This document shows, one piece after another, positions 34,272 through 43,263 of a stretch of 64,000 nucleotides of DNA. The position numbers and the translations under genes are program-made. Source of the DNA: Cohnella nanjingensis (GTDB taxonomy: Bacteria > Bacillota > Bacilli > Paenibacillales > Paenibacillaceae); assembly GCF_014212125.1 (NCBI RefSeq), contig NZ_JACJVP010000001.1, forward strand, positions 418,548 to 482,547, read 5' to 3'. The notes under the pieces were generated by a model, which made no database searches, had not been told where the DNA came from, and saw nothing but the letters and a program-made list of their open reading frames with translations. Each line of letters begins with the position of its first letter. The stretch's first letter is position 1.

Positions 34272-35180
34272 TCAAACCGACGGCCAAGCGACCGACGCGG
34301 CGTAGCGGCTTGGAGACATGCCCTCCGACTTCTTGAACAGCTTACTGAAATAATAGATGTCCCCGATCCCTACGCGAGCTCCGATCTCCTCCACGGACAG
34401 CTTGCGCTGCGCCAGCAATTGCTTGGCGCGCTCGATGCGCAGGCGCAGCAGATATGACGAGATCGTCGTGCCCGTCGCCTGCTTGAACAGCGTACCGAAG
34501 TATTTGGGCGTGAATCGCGCGCGCGCCGCAAGCAGGGCCGCGTCGATGCGCTCCGCGTAATGCGCCTCCATATACTGGATCGCCTCAAGCACCGTATCCG
34601 CTTGCGGGTGTCCGATACGCACGCCCTCCCGCGTCATGAGCTCCTCGTAGACGAGCGATAGCAGGCGCAGCATCGCGGACTTCAGCTGCAGCCGCGCCCC
34701 GATGCCGTCCCGGCGAAAGTACGAATTCAATTGTTTGAAGGCTTCGTAGAAGCCCTTAACGTCGCTTACGGCGATCGCCTCGGGAATGTCCATCTCCGAC
34801 GGCTCGACGGAAGGCCGCTCGCGAAGGCGGCCGACGCCTTCATCGAGTCCCTGCCCCAGGTAGACCGCGTAAGGGGAGAACTCATGGCCTTCCCCCAGAT
34901 ACATAAAGTCGAAATGGACGGCGAAGCAGTCCATCGGACGCGCCCCCGATACTTCCATCGCATTGCTGAGGTGAGGCCGGATATAGAACAGATCGCCGCC
35001 CTTCATCTCGTGGACGCGCTCGCCGAGCCGCAGCCGTCCTTCCCCGCTGACGACGAATATAAACTCGTAATCGTAAATATGCCGATCGGGCGTACGGGCG
35101 CCCGCGGCGATCTCCACTTCATGCACGTAACGAACATACGGCGACATCAGCCTGTAGTCGATCTTCTGCGACCCTTCCAT
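34272..35180 (-). CDS. AraC-family regulator with cupin sensor domain
   Basis: The 302-residue protein has an N-terminal cupin-like sugar-sensing domain (YDYEFIFVVSGEGRLRLGE, GGDLFYIRPHLSNAMEV). Its C-terminal double helix-turn-helix includes ALLAARARFTPKYFGTLFKQATG and VGIGDIYYFSKLFKKSEGMSPSRY. The gene is transcribed away from the PhyH dioxygenase gene, with 116 bases between the start codons. It therefore probably activates that gene and perhaps the oxidoreductase beyond it. The domain order is typical of regulators for plant- or polyol-derived compounds. Confidence 0.9.
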   Translation of the reverse strand: MEGSQKIDYRLMSPYVRYVHEVEIAAGARTPDRHIYDYEFIFVVSGEGRLRLGERVHEMKGGDLFYIRPHLSNAMEVSGARPMDCFAVHFDFMYLGEGHEFSPYAVYLGQGLDEGVGRLRERPSVEPSEMDIPEAIAVSDVKGFYEAFKQLNSYFRRDGIGARLQLKSAMLRLLSLVYEELMTREGVRIGHPQADTVLEAIQYMEAHYAERIDAALLAARARFTPKYFGTLFKQATGTTISSYLLRLRIERAKQLLAQRKLSVEEIGARVGIGDIYYFSKLFKKSEGMSPSRYAASVAWPSV

Positions 35181-35296
35181 GTAAGCGCTCCTTATTTTTC
35201 GACCTTTTTACAAATATTCCGAACTTCTCTCCATACAAGGGAACCCTCCTCCCTATTATGCTTGGTTTATAGCCAAACACAAGGAGGCAGATCAAC

Positions 35297-36103
35297 ATGC
35301 CGGATCAAACCGCAGTACAAACGCCGATCACGCAAGCCCATATCGACTTCTACCGGGAGAACGGGTTCGTGCAGGTCGACAACATGATTACTTCGCCGGA
35401 ACTGGCCGAGCTTCGCGAATATTTGGAGGAAGCGATGCAGAGCGACGGCGAACGCGCCGTACGTACCGACAAGCAGGGCGGCTTGTACTACCGGGTGCTG
35501 AACCAGAAAGTCAACCTGTGGCGAGACCATGCGGGCTTGGGCCGATATACCGCCCACCCCAGGTTCGCGGAATCCGCGAGACTGCTGACCGGCGCAGCCG
35601 GCATGCGTTTGTTCCACGATCATGGACTCTGGAAGATGCCCGGCGACTCCAAGGCGACGCCTTGGCATCAGGATACGCCTTACTGGCCGGTGAACGAAGC
35701 GAATCCCGGCATGATGTCGCTCTGGCTGACGCTCGACGACGTCGACGAACGCAACGGCTGCATGGCCTTCGTGCCGAAGTCCAACCGGCTGGGCAAGTTG
35801 AAGGGGATCGATCTGGCGAGTCCTCAAAATATATTCGATTATGTTGAGGGCGGTCAGACGGATGCGCACAAGCCGGTCGTCGTGCCGCTCAAGGCGGGCA
35901 GCTGCACCTTCCACGACGGCTTGACCTTCCATTACGCACATGCCAACGCGACGGACCGCCCGAGGCGCGTGCTGGCGATCATTTACGCGCCGGACGGCGT
36001 TACGTACAGCGGCGATCCGCATGTCGTCACGGACGGCGCGGGATTGGAGAAGGATCGGCCGATCGCGGGTCCGCGCTTCCCTCTGCTCGCCAGAAAGAGT
36101 TGA
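35297..36103 (+). CDS. phytanoyl-CoA dioxygenase (PhyH)-family Fe(II)/2-oxoglutarate enzyme
   Basis: The 268-residue protein is of the PhyH family, non-haem iron enzymes that hydroxylate small molecules using 2-oxoglutarate and oxygen. The iron ligands are visible: His124 and Asp126 in TPWHQDTPYW and distal His212 in GLTFHYAHAN, with Arg222 in DRPRRV binding 2-oxoglutarate. The motif SLWLTLDDVDERNGCMAFVP is typical. An AAGGAGG site lies before the ATG. It is divergent from the AraC gene and convergent with a Gfo/Idh gene across a strong terminator. Bacterial members near Gfo/Idh genes often act on sugar-like or secondary metabolites; the substrate is unknown. Confidence 0.9.
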   Translation: MPDQTAVQTPITQAHIDFYRENGFVQVDNMITSPELAELREYLEEAMQSDGERAVRTDKQGGLYYRVLNQKVNLWRDHAGLGRYTAHPRFAESARLLTGAAGMRLFHDHGLWKMPGDSKATPWHQDTPYWPVNEANPGMMSLWLTLDDVDERNGCMAFVPKSNRLGKLKGIDLASPQNIFDYVEGGQTDAHKPVVVPLKAGSCTFHDGLTFHYAHANATDRPRRVLAIIYAPDGVTYSGDPHVVTDGAGLEKDRPIAGPRFPLLARKS

Positions 36104-36128
36104 TCATAGGCGGTATCGCGCCCAACGA

Positions 36129-36175
36129 ACACACCCCCGTCCGTACGCGCTGCAGCGTACCTGACGGGGGTGTGT
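36129..36175. terminator. bidirectional terminator between PhyH and Gfo/Idh genes
   Basis: A perfect 13-bp outer stem (36129-36141 with 36163-36175) encloses a second stem GTACGC/GCGTAC. It lies between two convergent genes and probably serves both. Confidence 0.75.
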
Positions 36176-36208
36176 CGATGAATGCTGATCGCGTTTCGCG
36201 CCATCCGA

Positions 36209-37246
36209 TTAGAGGACGACCTCGCGCCCGCGTTCCGCGGATTCGTAGATCGCGCTCAGGATCTTGATCATGTCCACGCCGTGCTCCGGCGTGAGGATCG
36301 GCTGTTCGCGTCCAAGCACGCACGCGATGAAGTGGTGGATGTTCGCCGTGTGCTGCGCGGTCTCCTTTGCTCCGAAATGAGGCTGCTGGTCGATCGGCGT
36401 GCCCGCGGTTTCCGTGAAAAGGCGAAGCTGGTCGTTCACCAAGCTGAAGCCGCCCTCCGTCCCTCTCCACTCCACGAATTTCTGCTCTTCCCGAATATGG
36501 GAAGCCCAGCTGAATTCGATCTGCAGCGAGGCCCCGTTGTCGAATCGGATGAACCCGGCCGCCAAGTCCTCGACGTCGAAGGTTCCCTCAGGGACGCGGC
36601 CGAAAGCATCGGGCCGATCCGCGAACTTGCGATACGTCGAACCCGACACGGTCACCGGCTTCGGATTGCCGCTCAGCCACATCGCCATGTCGATCATGTG
36701 CACGCCGAGGTCGATCAGGGGTCCGCCTCCGGACAGCGCCTTCGTCGTGAACCAGCCGCCTCGTCCGGGGATGCCGCGGCGCCGAATCCACCCGCAGCGT
36801 CCCGTGTACAGCTCGCCCAGCTGGCCCTGCTCGATCAACCGTTTGATGAATTGCGCCGATTCGGCGAATCGGTTGTTGCGCATCGTCATCATCAGCTTGC
36901 CGGATTCGCGGGCGGCGTCGGCCATCCTCTGCGCTTCAATCGGGTTGATCGCATCCGGCTTCTCGCAGAAGACGTGCTTGCCATGACGCAAGGCTTCGAT
37001 GGCGATCTCCGAGTGGTACAGGTTCGGCGTGCTGATGCCGACGATATCGATCGACGGATCCGCGAGCATATCGCGGTAATCCTCGAACACCTTCGTGCCG
37101 GGGTAGTCTCTGGCGATGTTCTCGGCCGAGGCGCGATTGGCGTCGCAGAACGCGACGATCTCTACTTCCGGATGGGAAGTCCATCCCGGCAGATGCGCGA
37201 ATCTGAATATGTTCCCTGTACCGATCACGCCTACGCTTAAAGTCAA
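36209..37246 (-). CDS. Gfo/Idh/MocA-family oxidoreductase
   Basis: The protein of 345 residues has a canonical Rossmann start (VGVIGTGNIFRFAHLPG), the catalytic motif VFCEKPDAIN and the second-domain motif GGGPLIDLGVHMIDMAMWL with the active-site His. I prefer the TTG at 37246, which lies 8 bases behind AAGGAG, over the GTG at 37255, which has no spacing. It faces the PhyH gene across a common terminator and may act on the same compound as the dioxygenase, by inference. It is a fifth family member in the window and not close to the four at 19.7-23.9 kb. Confidence 0.9.
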   Translation of the reverse strand: MTLSVGVIGTGNIFRFAHLPGWTSHPEVEIVAFCDANRASAENIARDYPGTKVFEDYRDMLADPSIDIVGISTPNLYHSEIAIEALRHGKHVFCEKPDAINPIEAQRMADAARESGKLMMTMRNNRFAESAQFIKRLIEQGQLGELYTGRCGWIRRRGIPGRGGWFTTKALSGGGPLIDLGVHMIDMAMWLSGNPKPVTVSGSTYRKFADRPDAFGRVPEGTFDVEDLAAGFIRFDNGASLQIEFSWASHIREEQKFVEWRGTEGGFSLVNDQLRLFTETAGTPIDQQPHFGAKETAQHTANIHHFIACVLGREQPILTPEHGVDMIKILSAIYESAERGREVVL

Positions 37247-37485
37247 TGAATTCACTCCTTGATCGCTTTTGAATGTTTATGAGCTTTCACCTTACTCTTT
37301 CGGGACAGTCTTGAAAAATCCTGCAAAAAAGATAGAAACCTACCGTCAGTTCGCCCCGCGCGTGTGTCCCGCATCGCGTTTCTTTGGTCTTGCCGTCCGC
37401 TTCCGCTCTCCGTTTCTCTTTATTAATCAAGACCTGGTATGGGCATACTTGGTAATGAAGTCACGATGATCAAGGAGAACCGGAA

Positions 37486-40137
37486 ATGGCGGGAATGCAA
37501 AAGACGCTTCGCAGCCTGAAGGCGATTCAGCTCCTAACGGCGCTGTATCGTTTGAAAATCGTACAAATCTTGATTCCGATCGCCATCGTCGGCCTCATCA
37601 TTTGGGAAGGTCAGGCGGAGTTCCGGCGCATTGACTGGCGGGCCACGATGCATGTGATCCGACATCTGCAGCCGTCCAGGCTTTTGTTGCTTTTCGCCGC
37701 TTCGCTTGCCGCCGTCGGTTCGGTCAGCGGTTACGAGTTCGTGCTTCGGCGCCATTTCCGACTTCCGATCGGCTATTGGACGACTTTTCGTTTCGCATGG
37801 ATCGCGAACACGTCCAATAACGTTATCGGGTTCGCCGGCATAGCCGGAGCGGCTCTGCGGATGTACCTTTACCGCAGCCGCGGGATCTCCGTTCAGACGA
37901 TTACCGCCTCCATCGCTTTTCTTTCGACGATAACGATAACCGGCATTTCTCTCTTGGCTTGGGCCGACCTCGTCGGTCTGCTTCCGATAGGGACGATCAC
38001 CCGAGCGCACCCTTGGACGATCTATGCCGTCTGGGCGCTCGCGCTCTACTTGCCCGGTTACTTCCTGTTCCAGCGCACGCCCTTTTACGCCAAGTGGCTG
38101 AACCGCGACCTGCCGCGGATGAATACGGCGACCATTGCAGCATCCGTCGGCGCCTCCTTGGCGGAGTGGCTGTTCTCCGGAATCGCGTTCTGGATGATTG
38201 CCTTTACGTTGCTTCCGGGTCTTTCCGTTAGCGCGGGACTCGGGATCTATACGGTTGCAGCCATTGCCGGGCTCGTGAGCCTCGCGCCTGGCGGCATTGG
38301 CGGCTTCGATCTGGTCGCGCTGTTCGGATTGCAGGCGCTCGGCTATCCGCCTGAGAAAACCGCAGCCGTGGTCGTTTTGTTCCGGATCCTGTACTATCTG
38401 GTGCCATGGCTCATCGGTCTGGTCATGGCTGTATTCGAGTTTGCAAGCGACCGGCGCAAATGGTCTGAGACAGGCTCCGCGATCGTGGAAGGGGCGCTGA
38501 ACGGCTGGCAGCGGTTCTGGGAATTTCCCGGCGAGCTTGCCTGGATATCCGAATTCGGCGCATGGGCGCTCGGCAAACTGGTCTTCATTTCCGGAGCCGT
38601 CCTGCTGCTCTCGGCGGCGACGCCCGGACTCCTCTATCGGCTTCGTTTCGCCGAGGAACTGTTATCCGCGCCCATCATGCGATTATCCCATCAACTAAGC
38701 GTCATTATCGGTTTGATTCTGATCGTTCTTTCTTGGGGCATTTCCCGACGGCTCAGACGGGCTTACCAGTGGACCCTGGGCTTGCTGGGAGCCGGAGCAT
38801 TGTTTACGTTCGCCAAAGCTTTCGACTATGAGGAAGCGATCTTTCTTCTGATCGTCGCCTTTCTGCTGTATGTATCCCGAGCGCGATATTATCGGGTCGC
38901 CGCTCCGATCGGCCGGGGACGCACGGCGGCATGGGCGATCGCGACGCTCGTCATTTCCTACCTGTACGATCTGATCGCCTCAGGCACGCAGCCGCGATTC
39001 GTGAACCAACTGCCGCCGAATCTTCCGCTTCATCTGATACTTAGACCGACCGAGCAGACCATAGCCGTCGTCACGGGACTCGGCATGACCTGGCTGGCCT
39101 TGTCGCTCGCGCTCCTTCTTCGGCCCAAACGTCTGGTTGAACGAGGAGCATCCCAAGCCGAACTGGAAAAGCTTCGTATGTTGTTGGGCGAAACGAACGG
39201 CAATATGCTCACGCATGTGCTGTTTGCAGGCGATAAAAGCTTCTTCTGGGCTTGCGACAATCGGGTGCTCTTCCCCTATTCGGTTATCCGCAACAAATTC
39301 GTGATTCTTGGCGACCCCATCGGCGATCCCGCCGACCTTAGCGAAGCCATCCAAGAATGCGGTCGGTACGCCGATCTATACGATTTGGAGGTGGTGTTCT
39401 ATCAGGTAATGCCGGCGAATTTGCCGATTTACCACGAGAACGGCTACCGCTTTTTCAAATTAGGCGAGGAAGCGCTGGTGAACCTGTCGACCTTCACGTT
39501 ATCCGGAAAAGCAAACGCGAATCTCCGCACCGTTAAAAACCGGTTCGAACGCGAAGGTTATCGATTGGACGTCATGCAGCCGCCCCACGACTCGCTTCTG
39601 CTGGAACGGCTTCGCCTGATCTCTAACGACTGGTTGAACGGACGCCGGGAAAAAGGTTTTTCGCTTGGCTGGTTTCATCCCGCTTATCTGCAAACGTCGC
39701 CGATTGCGGTTCTCCTTGATCCGGACGGGCGAATCGTCGCCTTCGCCTCGTTGGCGCCTAGCTATGACGGACTTCAAACGATATCCGTCGACCTGATGCG
39801 CCACCTGCGCGGCACGCCTAACGGAACGATGGACTTCCTGTTCATCTGCTTGCTGGAATGGTCGCGGGACCAAGGCTATGCCGTCTTCAATCTGGGAATG
39901 GCTCCCCTATCCAGCGTGGGCGAAGCGCGTTCAGCCATGCGTGAGGAGAAGCTTGCGAATCGGGTATACGAATACGGGGGCTACTGGTACGGGTTCAAAG
40001 GACTTCGCCGTTACAAGGAGAAGTTCTCGCCGGTCTGGGACCCTCGCTATCTGGCCTACCCTGCCCGGGTAACGCTTCCGATCCTTCTCGTCGAATTGAT
40101 CGTTTTGATCGCGCGGAAGCCGAAGGAGACCGACTGA
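37486..40137 (+). CDS. mprF: bifunctional phosphatidylglycerol lysyltransferase/flippase
   Basis: The 883-residue protein has the size and two-part structure of MprF. The N-terminal half is an integral membrane flippase with more than ten helices and signatures such as FAWIANTSNNVIGFAGIAGAA and SLAPGGIGGFDLV. The C-terminal ~330 residues form the soluble DUF2156 synthase (FFWACDNRVLFPYSVIRNKFVILGDP, FFKLGEEALVNL, FSLGWFHPAYL, AVFNLGMAPLSSV). It transfers an amino acid, usually Lys, from tRNA to phosphatidylglycerol and flips the product, which lowers membrane charge and gives resistance to cationic peptides. An AAGGAG site precedes the ATG. The gene has its own upstream region of 239 bases. 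Whether Lys, Ala or Arg is transferred cannot be told from the sequence. Confidence 0.94.
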   Translation: MAGMQKTLRSLKAIQLLTALYRLKIVQILIPIAIVGLIIWEGQAEFRRIDWRATMHVIRHLQPSRLLLLFAASLAAVGSVSGYEFVLRRHFRLPIGYWTTFRFAWIANTSNNVIGFAGIAGAALRMYLYRSRGISVQTITASIAFLSTITITGISLLAWADLVGLLPIGTITRAHPWTIYAVWALALYLPGYFLFQRTPFYAKWLNRDLPRMNTATIAASVGASLAEWLFSGIAFWMIAFTLLPGLSVSAGLGIYTVAAIAGLVSLAPGGIGGFDLVALFGLQALGYPPEKTAAVVVLFRILYYLVPWLIGLVMAVFEFASDRRKWSETGSAIVEGALNGWQRFWEFPGELAWISEFGAWALGKLVFISGAVLLLSAATPGLLYRLRFAEELLSAPIMRLSHQLSVIIGLILIVLSWGISRRLRRAYQWTLGLLGAGALFTFAKAFDYEEAIFLLIVAFLLYVSRARYYRVAAPIGRGRTAAWAIATLVISYLYDLIASGTQPRFVNQLPPNLPLHLILRPTEQTIAVVTGLGMTWLALSLALLLRPKRLVERGASQAELEKLRMLLGETNGNMLTHVLFAGDKSFFWACDNRVLFPYSVIRNKFVILGDPIGDPADLSEAIQECGRYADLYDLEVVFYQVMPANLPIYHENGYRFFKLGEEALVNLSTFTLSGKANANLRTVKNRFEREGYRLDVMQPPHDSLLLERLRLISNDWLNGRREKGFSLGWFHPAYLQTSPIAVLLDPDGRIVAFASLAPSYDGLQTISVDLMRHLRGTPNGTMDFLFICLLEWSRDQGYAVFNLGMAPLSSVGEARSAMREEKLANRVYEYGGYWYGFKGLRRYKEKFSPVWDPRYLAYPARVTLPILLVELIVLIARKPKETD

Positions 40138-40288
40138 TATAGGGTAGCAGCCTCATTCAGCTAGGTCATCGTCCCAACACATCGTCGAAGGCAACGCGAT
40201 CGCGACGATCAAGCTCCAAGCCGCCGCATGTTGACGCAACTCATCCAATTATGCCTGAGATCGCGTTAATATTTTCCATCAATATCTG

Positions 40289-40317
40289 TTGAATGTATGC
40301 CGAAAATCCGCTAATGT
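40289..40317 (+). promoter_or_regulatory. sigma-A promoter of the ferredoxin gene
   Basis: TTGAAT and TAATGT are separated by exactly 17 bases, about 54 bases upstream of the ferredoxin start. The bases between the end of mprF and this promoter (40138-40288) show no gene. Confidence 0.6.
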
Positions 40318-40370
40318 AGTAGTGAAACAACCCTTCGCAAGCGTGATTCATAACAGGAGGAGTGGATATC

Positions 40371-40610
40371 ATGGCATTTGTAATCACTGAAGCCTGTATT
40401 GATGAGAAAGCAGCCGATTGTCAGGACGTATGCCCCGTCGATTGCATCCAGGAGGGTGCCGACCAGTTCTTCATCGATGCCGATACTTGCATCGATTGCG
40501 GCGCGTGCGAAGCCGCTTGTCCTGTCGGAGCGATCTTTTACGAGGATGACCTCACGGAAGAACGCAAAGTATTCGTAGCGAAGGCCAAAGAATTTTTCCA
40601 GAATGCATAG
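40371..40610 (+). CDS. 7Fe-type ferredoxin
   Basis: The 79-residue protein is a small ferredoxin. The second cluster is a classical CxxCxxCxxxCP ([4Fe-4S]) motif, CIDCGACEAACPVGAIFYEDD. The first has Cys in ACIDEKAADCQDVCPVDC with the second Cys missing and CPVD, as in the FdxA group carrying one [3Fe-4S] and one [4Fe-4S] cluster. The start at 40371 has AGGAGG. It has its own promoter and terminator and is thus monocistronic. It is a soluble electron carrier; the redox partner is unknown. Confidence 0.93.
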   Translation: MAFVITEACIDEKAADCQDVCPVDCIQEGADQFFIDADTCIDCGACEAACPVGAIFYEDDLTEERKVFVAKAKEFFQNA

Positions 40611-40648
40611 AAGATCTCCGCATCGTGCGCATAACGCTATCAACGCCA

Positions 40649-40690
40649 AGATCGCTCCGCCTCTTCGCCGAGGCGGAGCGATCTTATTGT
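40649..40690 (+). terminator. terminator of the ferredoxin gene
   Basis: A perfect 15-bp stem (40649-40663 with 40670-40684) is followed by TTATTGTT. It starts 38 bases behind the stop codon. Confidence 0.88.
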
Positions 40691-40711
40691 TCTCATGGCA
40701 ACGAATGCCAA

Positions 40712-41467
40712 CTATCTCGTTCTTCCATATGGTCTGGCATAGGCTAGGATGCGCCGATATAGGGTCTGATCCTTCATGTTCTTCAGGGGGTAGATTTGGG
40801 GCCTCGTATTCACCTCCAGGATCCACAGCTTGCCCGAGACATCTATAGCCACATCCAAACCTAACTCTCTAAACCCCTTTTGATGACGATCGAAGATTCG
40901 ACCGACTTCAACCCCCATTCGCTTCAGCTCGGCTTCTATTCGTTTCGTTGCGGCATCATTATAACCGGCGCCCGCCATCGTTGGTCCAAAAAATCCGATT
41001 CGCCCGCCTTGATTGTAATTGGTGGCTACCTTTCCCGGCCGCCCTATCTTGGTGAACACCGCCGTGCTGATCCACTTTCCTTCCTTTGTCTTCTGGACCA
41101 TGACGCGGATATCAAAAGGATTGCCGTTGGTACGGGCCAATTGAATCCCCTTTTGCAGCACATAGGACCTGCCGTTCGCAAATCGGTTTAACTTACGATA
41201 CAAGGCATCCATCGACGCGTAAGACGATTTGACGGCTTTCAATTGCGTTTGGTATCCCTGCGATTTTTTCTTGATCCGAATAATGTTAACCCCGCCGGAA
41301 CCGTTCGTAGGTTTAAAGTAGACTGTCGAATGACGGGAAAGCATCGAGGTTAAGTCGTTTCGACGAAAAAGTCTTGTATGCGGGATATGCCTGCGTAAAT
41401 CTCCTTGCGTCATCAGCCATCTTGTTTTTGTCCATTTGCTTAGGATTGTACGGCTTCGATAGTTCAT
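40712..41467 (-). CDS. YheC/YheD-family ATP-grasp protein (spore coat associated)
   Basis: The protein of 251 residues has the ATP-grasp fold of the YheC/YheD family: STVYFKPTNGSGGVNIIRI, FDIRVMVQKTKEGKW, GVEVGRIFDRHQKGFRELGLDVAID and WILEVNTRPQIYPL with the metal-binding Glu and Asn. Family members in Bacillus are linked to the spore coat. I chose the ATG at 41467 because GTGGGAG lies in front; the frame to 41497 has no site. It is somewhat shorter than the usual 350-450 residues and carries only the core. The reaction (carboxylate-amine ligation) is known for the fold, not for this protein. Confidence 0.85.
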   Translation of the reverse strand: MNYRSRTILSKWTKTRWLMTQGDLRRHIPHTRLFRRNDLTSMLSRHSTVYFKPTNGSGGVNIIRIKKKSQGYQTQLKAVKSSYASMDALYRKLNRFANGRSYVLQKGIQLARTNGNPFDIRVMVQKTKEGKWISTAVFTKIGRPGKVATNYNQGGRIGFFGPTMAGAGYNDAATKRIEAELKRMGVEVGRIFDRHQKGFRELGLDVAIDVSGKLWILEVNTRPQIYPLKNMKDQTLYRRILAYARPYGRTR

Positions 41468-41590
41468 GAAGAGCTCCCACCTCGCTTGGTACAACATATG
41501 AAAGGAGGCGGGTGCTTGTCACCGCGAATGCCTAACCATCGGATATGGCATAATGGCGAGGTTTTTTGGGCAGGTCTGTTATTTCGGGGC

Positions 41591-42877
41591 TTATAAACGA
41601 TTGCTTCTCATGAACCGGAACGTTTCCAGCAACGCTACATTCAGCGTCATCCACATGCCGCCGAATACATATCCGGCTGCAACATCGCTCGGATCATCTA
41701 TTCCCAAGCAAATCAAGCCGATTCCGATCATGAGGCACAATGCGGCAACGGCAAGTACCGCTAGTATGCGATGTCTGTGGCCGCCATGGTGGCGAACCAG
41801 CAAGTAGGCCGCAAAGCCGTAAATCGTCAGAGCCATGAGCGCCTGCGCACTGGGAAAGGTCAACTGGCTTCCGCCGGCGCCCATTCGATGGAACAACAGT
41901 CTTAATCCTTCGTCCAACCCTTCGCCGCCGATAACGACAATGACAAAGAATGCGTACTCGAGCAGTCGGTCCTTGCCCTTGAATCCGATCCAGATCCCCG
42001 TTAGGATAATCGGCAGCATCAGCAGCGGATAAGAACCGAATCGCGCCATCCACGTCATGGCATCGAGCCAACAGGCATCGAACAGCCTGACGATGACATA
42101 GGAGGATACCTCGTCGAATCGGGTAAATTCGTGCGCCAAGTAATCTTCGATCAGACCGATCATGACGGAAAATAAAGCGATGAACAAGAAGCTCGCCGCT
42201 AGAATGATAAGCTTAACCTTGGCGATGGAGTGAAAATGCCGAATGCCCCTATCCAGTAACGATCCGATTCGAGCTTGGATTTGAACACGTTTCTTTTTAT
42301 AGAGAGCTGCGAGTAAGTAGACGGCTGCGCTGATGAGCCCAAAGATAATCAAATATCGATTGATGGCATGATGATACTGCTCCCATTTGGGTCCAAGAAG
42401 CTTGCCTAGCGTAAGAAATACGAAGACCCAGAAGAAGGCGCCCGAATACGCGTAAGCCGCGTAATGACGGAACGAAAGCCTCGTCATCCCCGAGAAGTAG
42501 CCGGTCAGATGGCGAACGCCCGGTATGAAATAAGCGATGATGAGTATCTTGTTGCCGTAGCGGCTGAACCAGCTCGATAAGCGGTTCAACCGATCGGGAC
42601 CGAAGTGAATCCGCGAGCCGTACTTCTCGAAGAACGGATGGCCCAAGCGATACCCGATCCAATAAGCGATCGTCATCCCGAGCGTCGCTCCCGATCCGCT
42701 GGCAACTACGGATAGCAGCCAATTCAATTTACCATGGAAGATGATAAGTCCCGCATAAGTCATCAAAAGTTCCCCGGGGAGCGGCAGTGCCAGCATCTCT
42801 AGGAAGAGGGCGAAGAACAGAACCCCGTATCCGTAACTTTCTAACAAGCGGTTGAGAAAATCGCCAAGAAAGCTCAC
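41591..42877 (-). CDS. DedA membrane protein fused to a degenerate PAP2 domain
   Basis: The 428-residue protein is a fusion. Residues 1 to about 190 are a DedA/VTT domain (LEMLALPLPGELLMTYAG, FIPGVRHLTGYFSGM), whose relatives transport or flip lipids. After a charged linker, residues about 220-420 look like a PAP2-type membrane phosphatase with its helices in order. The PAP2 active site is lost: PSGH is PSAQ (342-345), the third motif His is Asp394 in LGIDDPSDVAAG, its Arg is absent, and the first motif reads LDEGLRLLFHRMG. The second half is therefore unlikely to hydrolyse phosphates and may bind lipid or stabilise. The region is at the cell membrane. There is no obvious operon partner. Confidence 0.85.
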   Translation of the reverse strand: MSFLGDFLNRLLESYGYGVLFFALFLEMLALPLPGELLMTYAGLIIFHGKLNWLLSVVASGSGATLGMTIAYWIGYRLGHPFFEKYGSRIHFGPDRLNRLSSWFSRYGNKILIIAYFIPGVRHLTGYFSGMTRLSFRHYAAYAYSGAFFWVFVFLTLGKLLGPKWEQYHHAINRYLIIFGLISAAVYLLAALYKKKRVQIQARIGSLLDRGIRHFHSIAKVKLIILAASFLFIALFSVMIGLIEDYLAHEFTRFDEVSSYVIVRLFDACWLDAMTWMARFGSYPLLMLPIILTGIWIGFKGKDRLLEYAFFVIVVIGGEGLDEGLRLLFHRMGAGGSQLTFPSAQALMALTIYGFAAYLLVRHHGGHRHRILAVLAVAALCLMIGIGLICLGIDDPSDVAAGYVFGGMWMTLNVALLETFRFMRSNRL

Positions 42878-43263
42878 CCCACTCCCCCTCTCTCATCGCG
42901 GTGTCCATCGGCGGCGGAAACGGCCTTTGAGCTCGAAGCTGATTATAAACATTAAGAGCTTCGACGACAAGGCTTGGACGACTGACATTTACACGATCGG
43001 TTGTTGGACTTACCGGAATATTCCGCCATGGGATAGATTGCCCCTCGCGGGTCGGGCTTACACGAACGGAAGCATGGGCTTTATACGGCCCATGCTTCCG
43101 TTTCTTCTTCTCGTCTATCTGTATTCAACCGACCGTTCTAGCGTATTCCCGCATCTCGACGACTTGACCGTCCAACCTCGAGATACGCTCGGACCTTTGC
43201 TCGCCGAACCGGGATTTTGGTGCCCCAAGATAACGTCTGTCATTTGATTCCGGCGGATGCCGG
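42878..43263. other. intergenic region without a recognisable gene
   Basis: Nothing protein-like is convincing in these 386 bases between the DedA-PAP2 and CapA-like genes. The only clear structure is the hairpin at 43065-43102. Confidence 0.6.
43065..43112 (+). terminator. strong hairpin with plus-strand T-rich tail
   Basis: A perfect 15-bp stem (43065-43079 with 43088-43102) is followed on the plus strand by TCTTCTTCTC. No plus-strand gene is visible upstream. On the minus strand it lies 160 bases behind the CapA-like gene but has no T-run there. It may terminate an unseen plus-strand transcript or help the minus-strand gene. Confidence 0.6.

Noticed and set aside
41501-41590. AAAGGAGG on the plus strand followed by GTG and a short ORF near 41513
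   Set aside because: The frame stops after seven codons, there is no conserved structure, and no ABC-F- or resistance-type gene follows. A chance match is more likely than a leader peptide.
41591-42877. Functional PAP2 phosphatase call for the fused domain
   Set aside because: All three catalytic motifs are altered, so I describe it as a degenerate domain and not as an active enzyme.
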